From Sedimentisphaerales bacterium (GTDB taxonomy: Bacteria; Planctomycetota; Phycisphaerae; Sedimentisphaerales; SG8-4): a DNA stretch of 26,846 nt. Location: contig JAFGCA010000242.1 in NCBI GenBank assembly GCA_016932895.1, positions 1-26,846 on the forward strand, read 5' to 3'. The notes under the pieces were generated by a model. The model did no database searches. It was not told the DNA's origin and worked only from the letters and a program-made list of their open reading frames with translations. Every line of letters begins with the position of its first letter. The stretch's first letter is position 1. Of the stretch, positions 1 through 7,640 are shown piece by piece. Both the position numbers and the translations under genes were made by a program.

Positions 1-231
1 GAGCGGTTCTGCCCCGGGCAGCGCATCGAACTGCCCGACCTGCGCGCCGAAGTGCTGTCTGTGGACCAGCGAGGATTTCCGACCGAAGTGAAGTTCGATT
101 TCGCCGCTCCGCTGGAAGACGCATCTTTCTCCTGGCTCCAATGGGACTGGAAGCCCATCGGCTTCGGCTCGTACCACCCCTTCTCCATCCCCGCCCTCGG
201 CCAGACCGTCGAACTCGCCGGCCCCCTCTGA
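1..231 (+). CDS. C-terminal fragment of an unrecognised protein
   Basis: An open frame enters from the left edge and runs for 76 codons to a TGA at 229-231; the start lies outside the window. The visible part is soluble-looking and rich in aromatic residues (SWLQWDW, FGSYHPFSIP) and in beta-type alternation. I see no signal peptide, membrane segment or catalytic motif. It could be the C-terminal beta domain of an enzyme or a secreted protein, but I do not recognise the family. The codon use, with G or C in most third positions, matches the rest of the window and supports real coding. No clear terminator follows; only a weak 5-bp CCTCG/CGAGG pairing lies shortly downstream. Confidence 0.6.
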   Translation, partial: ERFCPGQRIELPDLRAEVLSVDQRGFPTEVKFDFAAPLEDASFSWLQWDWKPIGFGSYHPFSIPALGQTVELAGPL

Positions 232-353
232 TCGCGCCTTGCCCTTCCCGAGCCTCGTTGTTGAGACTATCGAGGTGCCCCGTGTAACTGCCGGTCCGGT
301 TGCGCATTGTATGAAACGGGCAGGCGACATTACGTGCTCGCGCCCATGAGAAT

Positions 354-1373
354 GTGACGCCCTTGTTTCGTGTTGGGTGCGGGATGGATGACGGAAAAGT
401 CGATATGCGATGGCGGATGCGACAGGAGACGCAGGGTTTGAAGAGGTCGTGGATGCGGCGGGAGCGGCGGGTCCTGCGCGACTATCTGGTGCAGGACGTG
501 GAGGATCCGCGTATCAACGTGCAGAGCGTTCTGACACGACACTTCCTCATCGGCGCGGCGTTCGGCCGCCGGTTCTCGGCGCTCATGGAGTCGGAGCTGC
601 GGCTCGCCGTGGTGGCGAACTGGCTGCTGGGGCTCCTAAAGAGCGGCATCGACCGGGCCCGGTTCGCCTCTTTGCGGGCGGCATTGCTGTCGGGCCGAAC
701 GCCTGCCACCGGGCCGGCGGTTCCCCGTTGTGTGTCGGAGGCGCTCGTTCAGCGGCCCTTGTACTGCATCCGCAGACTACTGGACATCGACGAATCACAC
801 ATAGCGGCTGTGTGTCTGCCGGACCGCGCGCTCAATGTGTTCAGGGACATGTGGGCGGATGTGCTCGGTGGTGTACCGGCCGCCGGAGTCTCGGTGGTCG
901 AGCCCGCGTGTGGATCGGCCAACGACTATCGCTTTCTGCGTGCCTTTGGCATCGCCGCACGGATCGACTATCTGGGCTTCGATCTGTGCGAGAAGAACGT
1001 TGCCAATGCGATGGCGATGTTTCCCGACGCTCGCTTCAAACTGGGCAACGTCTTGAGCATTCACGCACCGGCGAACGCATTTGACTACTGCATCGTTCAC
1101 GATCTGTTCGAGCATCTCTCGCTGGAGGCTCTCGAGGTCGCCATTCGAGAGGTCTGCCGCGTGACGCGAAAGGGCATCTGCGCGGGCTTCTTCAGCATGT
1201 CCGACGAGCCCGAGCACGTCGTCCGCAGGGTCTACGACTACCACTGGAACCACCTCAGCGCCCGCCACGCTTCGACGGTCGAAGTCGTGCACGTCCACGC
1301 TCTTCTCCGGAGGCAGTTCGACTTCGACGGAGCCCACAACCGCAATGCGTACAGCCTCTTTGTGAGCTTCTGA
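354..1373 (+). CDS. Class I SAM-dependent methyltransferase
   Basis: This 339-residue protein has the class I (Rossmann) methyltransferase motifs in its second half. They are VVEPACGSAND at about residues 181-191 (motif I, SAM binding), YLGFDLCEKN (the acidic residue after beta2), FKLGNVL, and FDYCIVHDLFEHLS (the post-I/motif IV region, as in Methyltransf_11/25 families). The first 130 residues are basic and helical and match nothing I know; they may bind the substrate. The substrate cannot be told from the sequence. The start is uncertain: GTG 354 is the longest choice, ATG 384, 405 and 417 are alternatives, and none has a strong Shine-Dalgarno sequence. The gene stands alone and converges on the minus-strand beta-helix gene with a 29-base gap and no convincing intrinsic terminator. 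Confidence 0.75.
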   Translation: MTPLFRVGCGMDDGKVDMRWRMRQETQGLKRSWMRRERRVLRDYLVQDVEDPRINVQSVLTRHFLIGAAFGRRFSALMESELRLAVVANWLLGLLKSGIDRARFASLRAALLSGRTPATGPAVPRCVSEALVQRPLYCIRRLLDIDESHIAAVCLPDRALNVFRDMWADVLGGVPAAGVSVVEPACGSANDYRFLRAFGIAARIDYLGFDLCEKNVANAMAMFPDARFKLGNVLSIHAPANAFDYCIVHDLFEHLSLEALEVAIREVCRVTRKGICAGFFSMSDEPEHVVRRVYDYHWNHLSARHASTVEVVHVHALLRRQFDFDGAHNRNAYSLFVSF

Positions 1374-1402
1374 TCGCCTCGTCCCGACATGGAACAGAGG
1401 CC

Positions 1403-3604
1403 TCATCTCCGGTAGGGGGCCTTGATCATTTTGATCGTCACCGGCCGCGACGTCGTTGTCACATCCTGGTTGTCGATGGCCTTGGCAACGATGGTGTATT
1501 CGCCCTCGGGAAGGGTGTACTGGGGGTTGGTCCAACTCCATTCCAGGTACCAGCCATGTTCTCCCGTTTGCGCCGGGTAGGTGCCTGTGTAGTTGAAGCC
1601 TTGTTCCGTGTGGCTGATCTCGAGCGTTACGGCGATGATCCTGCCCTCCGGATCGTCGGCCTCGACCCGAATCAGAATGGTGTTGCCCAGGGTTTCCAGG
1701 ATCGCGCCGTCAACCGGCTCGACGATCACAACGCCGGGAAGCGGACCGGCGGGAATTTCCGGCGGCAGTTCGGCGGTCCATTGGGAGATCACGATCAGCA
1801 GGTCGGCGAAATCGACCTTGCAGTCGCCGTTGATGTCGCCGGCCCTGTGCCTCTGGCAGACGGGCGGGCCGAAGTAGGACTTGCTCGCCTCGGTGGTGCC
1901 GCCGTAGGCGCCGATGTTTATCCGTCCGCCGTTGGGGAACAGTTCGTCTCCGAGAGAGCTGTTCGGATCGCCCGTGTCGATGCAGGGGCTGGTGACATCG
2001 TCGATCGCCCAGGTTTCGCTCATCGGGTCCCAGCGGCCCGCCTGGGACGTGAGATGGCAATCGCCGGCCACCCAGAAATCGTCGTCCGGATCATCAGACG
2101 TGCCGTTGGGGTCCCAGAACCCGGGCTCGGCAAAGCAGGGGTCCGCATCGATATTGCCTGCGCCGGGCCGGCCACCCTGGACGGCGCTGTAGGTAAGCGA
2201 GAGGTACTCCGGCCGGGAATCCGCAAACTCGATGCCCTGGCCTGCGCCCCACAGGATGCAGTTGCAGAAGATCTGGTCCACCGGCGAACCGTGGCCGCCC
2301 ATGGCGGAGAATGCGTAGCCGTTGGGCGATCGATTCTCGACAAACGTGCAGTTGGTGAATAACAGCGACCCCAGAGACCTCACCACGGTGGGCCCGTCCA
2401 GCGCCTTGTTGCCGTCGAAGAGGCAGTTCTCGCAGGTCAGCGGCCCGCGAGTGTCGAGGGCGCCGCGCGTATATGCGGTGTTGCCCGTAAAGCGACAGCC
2501 TCTCAGCGTCGTCAGTTCCCCCTGTATGGCCGCCCCGGAGAATCCCCGGTTGTTCTTGAACAGGCAGTTGGTCGCAACAGCCTTTTTTCCGGACGAGTTG
2601 TCGATGAACACGGCTCCGGCCCGCGTTACGGGGCCGCGTGAGCCCCCGGGCGGCAGGGTGGAGTTGTCCTCGAACGTGCAGCCGGCCAGAGACAGGTTGC
2701 CGCTGACATGGTGCAGGCCGCTGCCGTCGACCGCCCGGTTCTCCCGGAACGTGCAGCGGGACAGCGACAGGTCGCTGAGGCGGCAGGAGAGACCGCCACC
2801 TCTGGCGGAGGTGTTGGCGGAGAATTCGCAATCGGCAAGCAACAGTTCACCTTCGCAGATGAATACGGCGCCGCCGTAGTGGCGGGAGGCATTGGCCATG
2901 AATCTGCAGTTGCGGATCTCCAGACGGCTGACGACATCAAAGTTGCTGCGAGGGACAAAGACCGCTCCGCCCTCGGAGCCCCAGTTGTGGATGAACGTAC
3001 AGTTGCACAGGGTAGCGTTGCTGTCCTCGATGCGCATGGCGCCGCCGTCGGAGGTGCCGCCTCTCGGCCCGGCAGCGACGACAGCATGGCCGCCGTGGAT
3101 CGTGAATCCATCCAGTAGGCAAGAGCCGGCCTGCTCGATGGTGACCACATGGAGGCTGTTATCGAGGCGGCTTGGGGTGTCGCTCAGCATGCGCGCGTCC
3201 GTGACGTCGGAATCGTCGCCCAACAAGTCACCACTGAGGATGGTCTCGTAGCACTCGATGTTCCGCTCGTTCGGGTCGGTTGCGCCGATGCCGGCGTAGC
3301 CGCCGCGCAGGACGGTCGCGTGGGGAATCCTGAACGAAGTCTCCCGGTCGCCCAGGGTGATTCCGGTGCCTTGGTCGGGTCTGTAAATACCCTGCGCGAC
3401 GCGAATCTCAACCGGCTCCTGGACGTGCGCAGCGAGAATCAAGGCGTCCTGGAGGTAGAGCAGGGCGTCGGCCCACGAGCCGCCGTGGTTAGGCCCGCTG
3501 GCAGAGTCGTCAACGTAGAGGATCCGGCCCGACGCCACTGAACAGAGCCCGACCGTCAGCGCGCCTAACGCGACCGCCGTGGTGAGGTTTCTCCCTCCGC
3601 CCAT
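1403..3604 (-). CDS. Secreted right-handed beta-helix protein with dockerin-like loop and C-terminal Ig-like domain
   Basis: The product is a 733-residue exported protein. The start at 3604 is chosen because AAAGGAG sits 6 bases upstream; the open frame extends further to 3637 without better support. A signal peptide follows (hydrophobic TTAVALGALTVGLCSVASG). Next comes ILYVDDSASGPNHGGSW, the usual opening of planctomycete surface beta-helix proteins. About residues 150-480 carry many short repeats of the kind CxFxxN...GGAxx, as in chlamydial polymorphic membrane proteins and Pmp-like autotransporter passengers. A single dockerin-type loop, GDINGDCKVDFADLL, lies at about 589-603. It is followed by a beta-rich Ig/cadherin-like domain (about 632-728) rather than ending the protein. 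It is likely a cell-surface adhesin or carbohydrate-related scaffold; no catalytic residues are evident. Confidence 0.85.
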   Translation of the reverse strand: MGGGRNLTTAVALGALTVGLCSVASGRILYVDDSASGPNHGGSWADALLYLQDALILAAHVQEPVEIRVAQGIYRPDQGTGITLGDRETSFRIPHATVLRGGYAGIGATDPNERNIECYETILSGDLLGDDSDVTDARMLSDTPSRLDNSLHVVTIEQAGSCLLDGFTIHGGHAVVAAGPRGGTSDGGAMRIEDSNATLCNCTFIHNWGSEGGAVFVPRSNFDVVSRLEIRNCRFMANASRHYGGAVFICEGELLLADCEFSANTSARGGGLSCRLSDLSLSRCTFRENRAVDGSGLHHVSGNLSLAGCTFEDNSTLPPGGSRGPVTRAGAVFIDNSSGKKAVATNCLFKNNRGFSGAAIQGELTTLRGCRFTGNTAYTRGALDTRGPLTCENCLFDGNKALDGPTVVRSLGSLLFTNCTFVENRSPNGYAFSAMGGHGSPVDQIFCNCILWGAGQGIEFADSRPEYLSLTYSAVQGGRPGAGNIDADPCFAEPGFWDPNGTSDDPDDDFWVAGDCHLTSQAGRWDPMSETWAIDDVTSPCIDTGDPNSSLGDELFPNGGRINIGAYGGTTEASKSYFGPPVCQRHRAGDINGDCKVDFADLLIVISQWTAELPPEIPAGPLPGVVIVEPVDGAILETLGNTILIRVEADDPEGRIIAVTLEISHTEQGFNYTGTYPAQTGEHGWYLEWSWTNPQYTLPEGEYTIVAKAIDNQDVTTTSRPVTIKMIKAPYRR

Positions 3605-3746
3605 CTTTCGCTCCTTTCGATATGAAACCATTGACATCAGGTAGCTTGCTCACACCATCAGATACACGAAAGAATGGGTGCATTGCCGCGGCTCGAAGAA
3701 AAAAATGTGGTTTGGAAGCGGTTTGTCGGTTGCGTGGGGTGCGTCG

Positions 3747-3755
3747 TGGTATAAT
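3747..3755 (+). promoter_or_regulatory. Extended -10 promoter
   Basis: The sequence TGGTATAAT contains a perfect -10 hexamer (3750-3755) with the TG of an extended -10 element. There is no good -35 at 17 bases (TTGCGT at 3730 gives a 14-base spacer), which is tolerated for extended -10 promoters. It points at the small membrane protein gene starting at 3848. Confidence 0.5.
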
Positions 3756-3847
3756 AGTGATGTGAGTCATCCTTGACATATCGCAGATGCATCGACATTC
3801 GCACCTTTTGAGACGCCGTAACGATCCGACGTTGGGAGGATGCAGAT

Positions 3848-4087
3848 ATGGCTATCGTGTGGGTGCTTGTCTGGGTGGGGTCGGCCGTGCTGGCCTACTT
3901 TGTGCTGGAGGCTGCGACCCTCTGTTGCAGCAGGCGCGCCTGGGACCATTCGACGAAGGAATTCGCCGTGGTTTGCAGTCTTGTACTCGGGCCCGTCTTC
4001 CTGCTGATCGCTGCGGAACTGTTGTTGCTCGCGGCCATTGGCAGTGGCCTGGCGACCAACCGAACCAGACGGTACAAGGATTCCTGA
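3848..4087 (+). CDS. Small two-helix membrane protein
   Basis: This 79-residue protein has two clear hydrophobic segments, at about residues 3-22 (VWVLVWVGSAVLAYFVLEAA) and 42-67 (VVCSLVLGPVFLLIAAELLL). A short basic linker (SRRAWDHSTKE) joins them, and it ends with a basic tail (TRRYKDS). ATG 3848 is preceded by GGGAGG about 9 bases upstream, and an extended -10 promoter lies about 90 bases upstream. I do not recognise the family. Small helical-hairpin membrane proteins can be regulators or subunits of larger complexes, but nothing nearby suggests a partner. It is divergent from the beta-helix gene and convergent with the deacylase gene. Confidence 0.6.
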   Translation: MAIVWVLVWVGSAVLAYFVLEAATLCCSRRAWDHSTKEFAVVCSLVLGPVFLLIAAELLLLAAIGSGLATNRTRRYKDS

Positions 4088-4202
4088 ACGGCGGCGCCGT
4101 CGCCGCACACGCGACCGGAGTATGTACGAGAAAGCGGCACGCGCCGAAGCGACCCGCGCCGCGCTGCCTCGGCCGGGATGATGTTGGGGGGACCCGTACG
4201 CT

Positions 4203-4655
4203 CTAAAACGTGAACTCAAGCACCTTGGGCTCGACGAGTCGGCGGTAGTCGGCCATGCTCAAGCGGAGAGCCTCGCCGTGCGTGCCGGCCTGGAACACGA
4301 TGTGGTCGTCCTGCTCCAGCGTCTGGTCCATGACGGTGGGCAGGTCGTACAGGTTGCCGAAGGGCGGTTCGGCGCCCAGTTCGCAGTCCGGGAAGAGTTT
4401 GCCGATCTCGTCCTCGTCGGCCAGCGTAACCGAGGCGGCGTCCAACTGGTCTTTGAGCCGGCCCAAGTCGACCTTTCGCGGCGCCGGCAGCACGCACATG
4501 ATGTACCGGTCATCTGCCTTGACGATGACCGGCTTGGCCACGTACTTGCCCGGCTCGTGCTCGATGGCCGCCAGTCCCTGGGAGCTGAAGACGGGCGCGT
4601 GCTCGAGAGTCTCGTACGAGGCCCTTTCCTTGTCCAGAAATTCCCTAACGCGCAT
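4203..4655 (-). CDS. YbaK/ProX-type aminoacyl-tRNA deacylase (EbsC family)
   Basis: The protein is 150 residues, the usual length of a free-standing YbaK/EbsC-fold trans-editing enzyme that hydrolyses mischarged aminoacyl-tRNA. Family features are the HAPVFSSQGLAAIEHEP start, the conserved lysine region KYVAKPVIVKADD, the VLPAPRKVDLGRLKDQL block, and GAEPPFGNLYDLPTVMDQTL with the conserved glycine and proline of the substrate pocket. The start at 4655 has a near-perfect AAGGAGGTG 6 bases upstream, so the 20-residue extension of the open frame is rejected. Which amino acid is edited (Cys, Ala or another) cannot be decided here. The gene is monocistronic. Confidence 0.85.
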   Translation of the reverse strand: MRVREFLDKERASYETLEHAPVFSSQGLAAIEHEPGKYVAKPVIVKADDRYIMCVLPAPRKVDLGRLKDQLDAASVTLADEDEIGKLFPDCELGAEPPFGNLYDLPTVMDQTLEQDDHIVFQAGTHGEALRLSMADYRRLVEPKVLEFTF

Positions 4656-4703
4656 CTGGCACCTCCTTGCGAAAGTTGATGAAATCGTGGTGTGATCCTG
4701 ACT

Positions 4704-4731
4704 GCTATCTTGCATTTTGTCTCGGCGTCAA
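4704..4731 (-). promoter_or_regulatory. Possible promoter of the deacylase gene
   Basis: Read on the minus strand, TTGACG (4731-4726) is followed after 16 bases by GATAGC (4709-4704). The -35 matches well and the -10 poorly. The position, about 50 bases before the start codon, is sensible. This is a weak call. Confidence 0.3.
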
Positions 4732-4783
4732 GCAAGGGAAAAAATCGATATGTACGCATGGCCGGCGGACGATTCTCTCGTCG

Positions 4784-4811
4784 GTGTCCGGTGTCCGGTG
4801 TCCGGTGTCCG
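4784..4811. repeat. Heptamer tandem repeat, 4 x GTGTCCG
   Basis: Four exact, uninterrupted copies of GTGTCCG occupy 4784-4811, followed by a G-run. Because the unit is 7 bases, the frame shifts at each copy; the minus strand then reads like PDTGHRTPDTGHR, which explains spurious open frames here. The array is non-coding. Confidence 0.9.
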
Positions 4812-5002
4812 GGGGCAGGGCCAAACGGTTTTGGGTCGTGTGACCTCGGGCGGTCGCGCGGTTGCGATCGATCGGCCGGGCCGACGCACCTGTCCAAACC
4901 ATGGGTGCAGTTGCCGCAGGGAGGCCAGGGGGTGACGAGCTGCGACGGAGGCTGTGTTGGGCTGCCGTTGGTTGCTCCGGAAGAGAATATTATCGGTCCA
5001 AG

Positions 5003-5030
5003 TTGGCCCCGACCGGCTGGGGCGGGCCAA
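5003..5030. repeat. Inverted repeat, 7-bp arms
   Basis: TTGGCCC (5003-5009) and GGGCCAA (5024-5030) are perfect reverse complements with a 14-base GC-rich loop. No T-run follows, so it is not a classical terminator. Its role is unknown. Confidence 0.5.
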
Positions 5031-5141
5031 ACAAGAGGCCGCCACTGTCGCAATCACCTCTGGGCTATGGATTGCGGTGCATCGTAGTGACGGTGGGGTT
5101 CTTCGTGAGAAAATGGGCGGTTTTGTGTGCCCCCTTTTTTG

Positions 5142-5170
5142 TTGACATAAGGAGGATTTCACTGTAGTAT
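5142..5170 (+). promoter_or_regulatory. Sigma70-type promoter of the HEAT-repeat gene
   Basis: A perfect TTGACA (5142-5147), a 17-base spacer and TAGTAT (5165-5170) form a strong vegetative-type promoter. The predicted transcription start is near 5177, leaving a leader of about 168 bases before ATG 5346. Confidence 0.7.
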
Positions 5171-5176
5171 GGGGTG

Positions 5177-5345
5177 TCTAAAGCCGAAGATTTCAACGGC
5201 TTGTAGTTTGTAACCGCCTACATGAAGGACGGACCGCTCGATTGCAAATGCCGCGAGGTAAGGGGTTTCTGAACCATCGTTTCCGCTTTTTGCAGCCGGG
5301 AACGGTCCTTTTGACTGCACGAATGGGGCATTAGGAGACGTCTTG
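5177..5345 (+). promoter_or_regulatory. Long structured 5' leader, unclassified
   Basis: The leader can form a hairpin AAGCCG/CGGCTT (5181-5186 with 5197-5202). It can also form a larger nested element of GGACCG/CGGTCC (5231-5236 with 5303-5308), GCAAA/TTTGC (5244-5248 with 5289-5293) and GGTT/AACC (5264-5267 with 5272-5275). CGGTCC is followed directly by TTTT. GTCCTT (5305-5310) could instead pair with AAGGAC (5225-5230), so two competing folds exist. I do not recognise a known riboswitch class. Confidence 0.35.
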
Positions 5346-7163
5346 ATGTTGAACGGACGAATCGTCGCCGTGATTCTGTTTATCGGATGTTTTCTGGCGG
5401 GCGCCGGTTGGGCCCAGGGCCAGACACCGACGCTGGAAGACAGTTGGAGCGACTTTCTGCACTATACCAAGATCGGGCGGTTTGACTTGGCCAAGGGGCA
5501 TGCCAATGCCATCCTGGGGAGCAATCCGGACCCCGTGTTGCTGTTCGAGTACAGCCAGCAGAATCAGCCGGGCTACGAGCTGGCGATGCGGGCCGCCGAG
5601 ACGGCCCACGATGAAGAACTGGCCCAACTGACCGACCAACTGCTCAAGCTTATCGAGCAGGGGCGTTTCGAGCAGCGTACGGACCCGAAGCTCATCGTGC
5701 AGGAGATTCGACGGCTCAACACAACCCCGCGCGGCAAGCGGATGGCCACCCAGCGTCTCAAAGACGCCGGGGAATTTGCCATTCCGTACCTGCTCGATGC
5801 GATGGGCGAGCTGATGAGAAACCCGTCGGCCGATTCGGGCTTGTCCGAGATGATTGAGGTCTTGCCTCAGATCAGCCGACCGGCGATTCGACCGCTGGGT
5901 GCGGCGTTGCAGATGAAGAACGAAGCGCTCAAGGCCGAGATCATCCGGGCCATGGGCCTGATTGGCTACCCACAGTCTTTGCCCTATCTCAAGTACGTGG
6001 CCGAGAAGGACGGTTCGCTTGAGCTGCGCGACCTGGCTTTGCAGAGCATTCGTCAGATCGACCCGCGCGGCGTGAACGTTCCGGCCGCAGCGCTGTTCTT
6101 CCAGCTCGCCGAGAAATACTATTTCCACGACGAGTCCCTGGCGCCGCACGAAGATGCGCCGCTTGCGAACGTCTGGTTCTGGGATGCCCAGGCCCGCCGC
6201 CTGACGCGTGAGGAGGTCGCCCGGGGGTATTTCCATGAGCTGATGTCGATGCGTTGCTGCGAGTGGTCGCTCAAGAGCGAAGAGCAGTTCGGCCTGGCGA
6301 TCGGCCTGTGGCTGGCTGCGTTCTTCAAGGCCGAGGCCACCGGCGAGCCGATGCCGGAATACTTCGGGCAGACACACGCGAATGCGGAAGTCTATGCCAC
6401 CACGGCAGGTCCCGAGTATCTGCATCAGGCTCTGGCCCGGGCGCTCAGCGCCAAGGAGGCCCCCGTGGCTTTGGGTGCGGTTGAGGCGCTGGGTACGACG
6501 GCCGGTGAGAAGTCGCTGATGTATACGCTGGGGCCGGCTCAGCCGTTGCTCTCGGCGTTGTCGTTTGGAGACCGGGCGGTGCGCTACAGTGCGGCCATCG
6601 CCATTGCCAACGCCGGACCGCGGGAAGGCTTCAACGAGAGCGGGCTCGTGGTCGAGAACCTGGCCGAGGCGCTGGGACAGACGAACCAGCAGGCCGCAGC
6701 GGCGGCGGGGCAGTGGAGCCCCGAATTGGCCGATGAGTACGCCCTGAGAGCCGCCGAGGCCATGCTGAAGGTGGCCGTCAGTCGCAATCCCGTCATCGAC
6801 CTGTCGTTGGGCCAGGCAGCGCTCATCGCCGCCACGAAGGACAGCCGGCAGCCGATTCAGGTTCTGTCCGGACAGGTCCTGGCCTACCTCGAGAGCCCCA
6901 ACGCCCAGCGGGCCATCGCGGCGATGGCTCTGGATGCGGCCAACGACATGAACGTGCGGATCGAGGCCTTCGCCTCGCTGGCGACCTCAGCCAAGCTCAA
7001 CGGCAACATGCTCCCGGACGACATGATCGGCGCGATCTACGCTCTGACCAGTTCGGGCGAAACGCCGCTGGACCTGCGAGCTGCGGCAGCCGCCGCCTAC
7101 GGCGCCCTGAACCTGCCCAGCCAGAAGGTTAAAGACCTCATCCTCGACCAGGCCAGGAGCTAA
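5346..7163 (+). CDS. Secreted HEAT-repeat protein
   Basis: This 605-residue exported protein has a signal peptide (hydrophobic IVAVILFIGCFLAGAGWAQG, then QTPTLED). ATG 5346 is preferred over TTG 5343 because AGGAG at 5333-5337 is spaced 8 bases from it. The body is almost all helical, with HEAT/armadillo-like repeats such as RLKDAGEFAIPYLLDAM, ISRPAIRPLGAALQ, EIIRAMGLIGYPQSLPYL and VALGAVEALGTTAG. No catalytic motif is visible. HEAT solenoids usually act as protein-binding scaffolds; a periplasmic scaffold role is an inference. It has its own promoter and long leader and appears monocistronic, with 477 gene-free bases following. Confidence 0.75.
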   Translation: MLNGRIVAVILFIGCFLAGAGWAQGQTPTLEDSWSDFLHYTKIGRFDLAKGHANAILGSNPDPVLLFEYSQQNQPGYELAMRAAETAHDEELAQLTDQLLKLIEQGRFEQRTDPKLIVQEIRRLNTTPRGKRMATQRLKDAGEFAIPYLLDAMGELMRNPSADSGLSEMIEVLPQISRPAIRPLGAALQMKNEALKAEIIRAMGLIGYPQSLPYLKYVAEKDGSLELRDLALQSIRQIDPRGVNVPAAALFFQLAEKYYFHDESLAPHEDAPLANVWFWDAQARRLTREEVARGYFHELMSMRCCEWSLKSEEQFGLAIGLWLAAFFKAEATGEPMPEYFGQTHANAEVYATTAGPEYLHQALARALSAKEAPVALGAVEALGTTAGEKSLMYTLGPAQPLLSALSFGDRAVRYSAAIAIANAGPREGFNESGLVVENLAEALGQTNQQAAAAAGQWSPELADEYALRAAEAMLKVAVSRNPVIDLSLGQAALIAATKDSRQPIQVLSGQVLAYLESPNAQRAIAAMALDAANDMNVRIEAFASLATSAKLNGNMLPDDMIGAIYALTSSGETPLDLRAAAAAAYGALNLPSQKVKDLILDQARS

Positions 7164-7570
7164 GCCCTCCGGCGTCGCGACAAGCCAGATTGCACCTGTG
7201 CGCCTCTGCACGGCCAGTACGCCGTACGCACGCGGAACTGCCGGAAATGATCGGCTCCATTGAGCGAGATTTGTGCAGTGGGCCTCCGATCGGTAACGGC
7301 ACCGCCTGGATGAAGATCGCATTTGGATAACCTCCTGTCGCTGCCGGTCCTGCTGTCGAATGTGGGCCGCCCACGCCGACGACTACATACCCTTACCGAC
7401 TTTGACCACCCCTCGCTCAGGGGGGCTTCTCGTGCCGATGAGGTGAAGGTGCGCTCGCGGCACCGGGGACCCACGACCAGCGATGCCACATGTGCGCATC
7501 CTGCCCGAGGAAACTGGAAATCAGAAACACAAGGGGAAACAGTAGAAAACAGTAGCAAACAAGAAAATGC
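7164..7570. other. Gene-poor spacer
   Basis: No convincing gene is seen on either strand; the open frames lack ribosome binding sites and have atypical, Arg/Pro/Ser-rich composition. There is a small hairpin CCCCT/AGGGG (7409-7413 with 7419-7423) without a T-run. The last 35 bases are A-rich and belong to the downstream promoter region. Confidence 0.55.
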
Positions 7571-7599
7571 TTGACAAAAAGGAGGTTGGTGCGTAGACT
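7535..7599 (+). promoter_or_regulatory. Strong promoter with upstream phased A-tracts
   Basis: TTGACA (7571-7576), a 17-base spacer and TAGACT (7594-7599) form a good sigma70-type promoter. Upstream, A-tracts begin near 7537, 7546, 7557 and 7564, roughly one helical turn apart, and the unit AAACAGTAG occurs twice (7537-7545, 7547-7555). This is the layout of an UP element or a bent upstream region. The predicted start near 7606 leaves a 35-base leader before ATG 7641. Confidence 0.7.
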
Positions 7600-7640
7600 G
7601 TTTTGCAAAGACCGTCGAACCCGTTTGAAGGGAAAGGCTC

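Larger units (their letters stand above)
4656..5141. other. Gene-poor spacer
   Basis: No open frame here has a ribosome binding site plus a plausible protein composition. The spacer holds the deacylase 5' region, a 4-copy heptamer repeat and a 7-bp-arm inverted repeat (separate entries). The rest shows no recognisable gene, tRNA or insertion sequence. Confidence 0.6.

Noticed and set aside
3773..3801. Perfect TTGACA at 3773 as another promoter
   Set aside because: No acceptable -10 lies 16-18 bases downstream (CATTCG at 17); the extended -10 at 3747 explains the gene better.
4089..4105. GC-rich hairpin after the small membrane gene as terminator
   Set aside because: The stem is only about 5 bp and no T-run follows on either strand.
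5169..5213. Possible 14-residue leader peptide after AGGAGG at the 5142 promoter
   Set aside because: Its ATG overlaps the -10 hexamer and lies before the predicted transcription start, so it would not be in the transcript.
7323..7574. 83-codon forward open frame in the spacer
   Set aside because: It has atypical composition and no credible domain, and it runs into the A-rich promoter region of the next gene.
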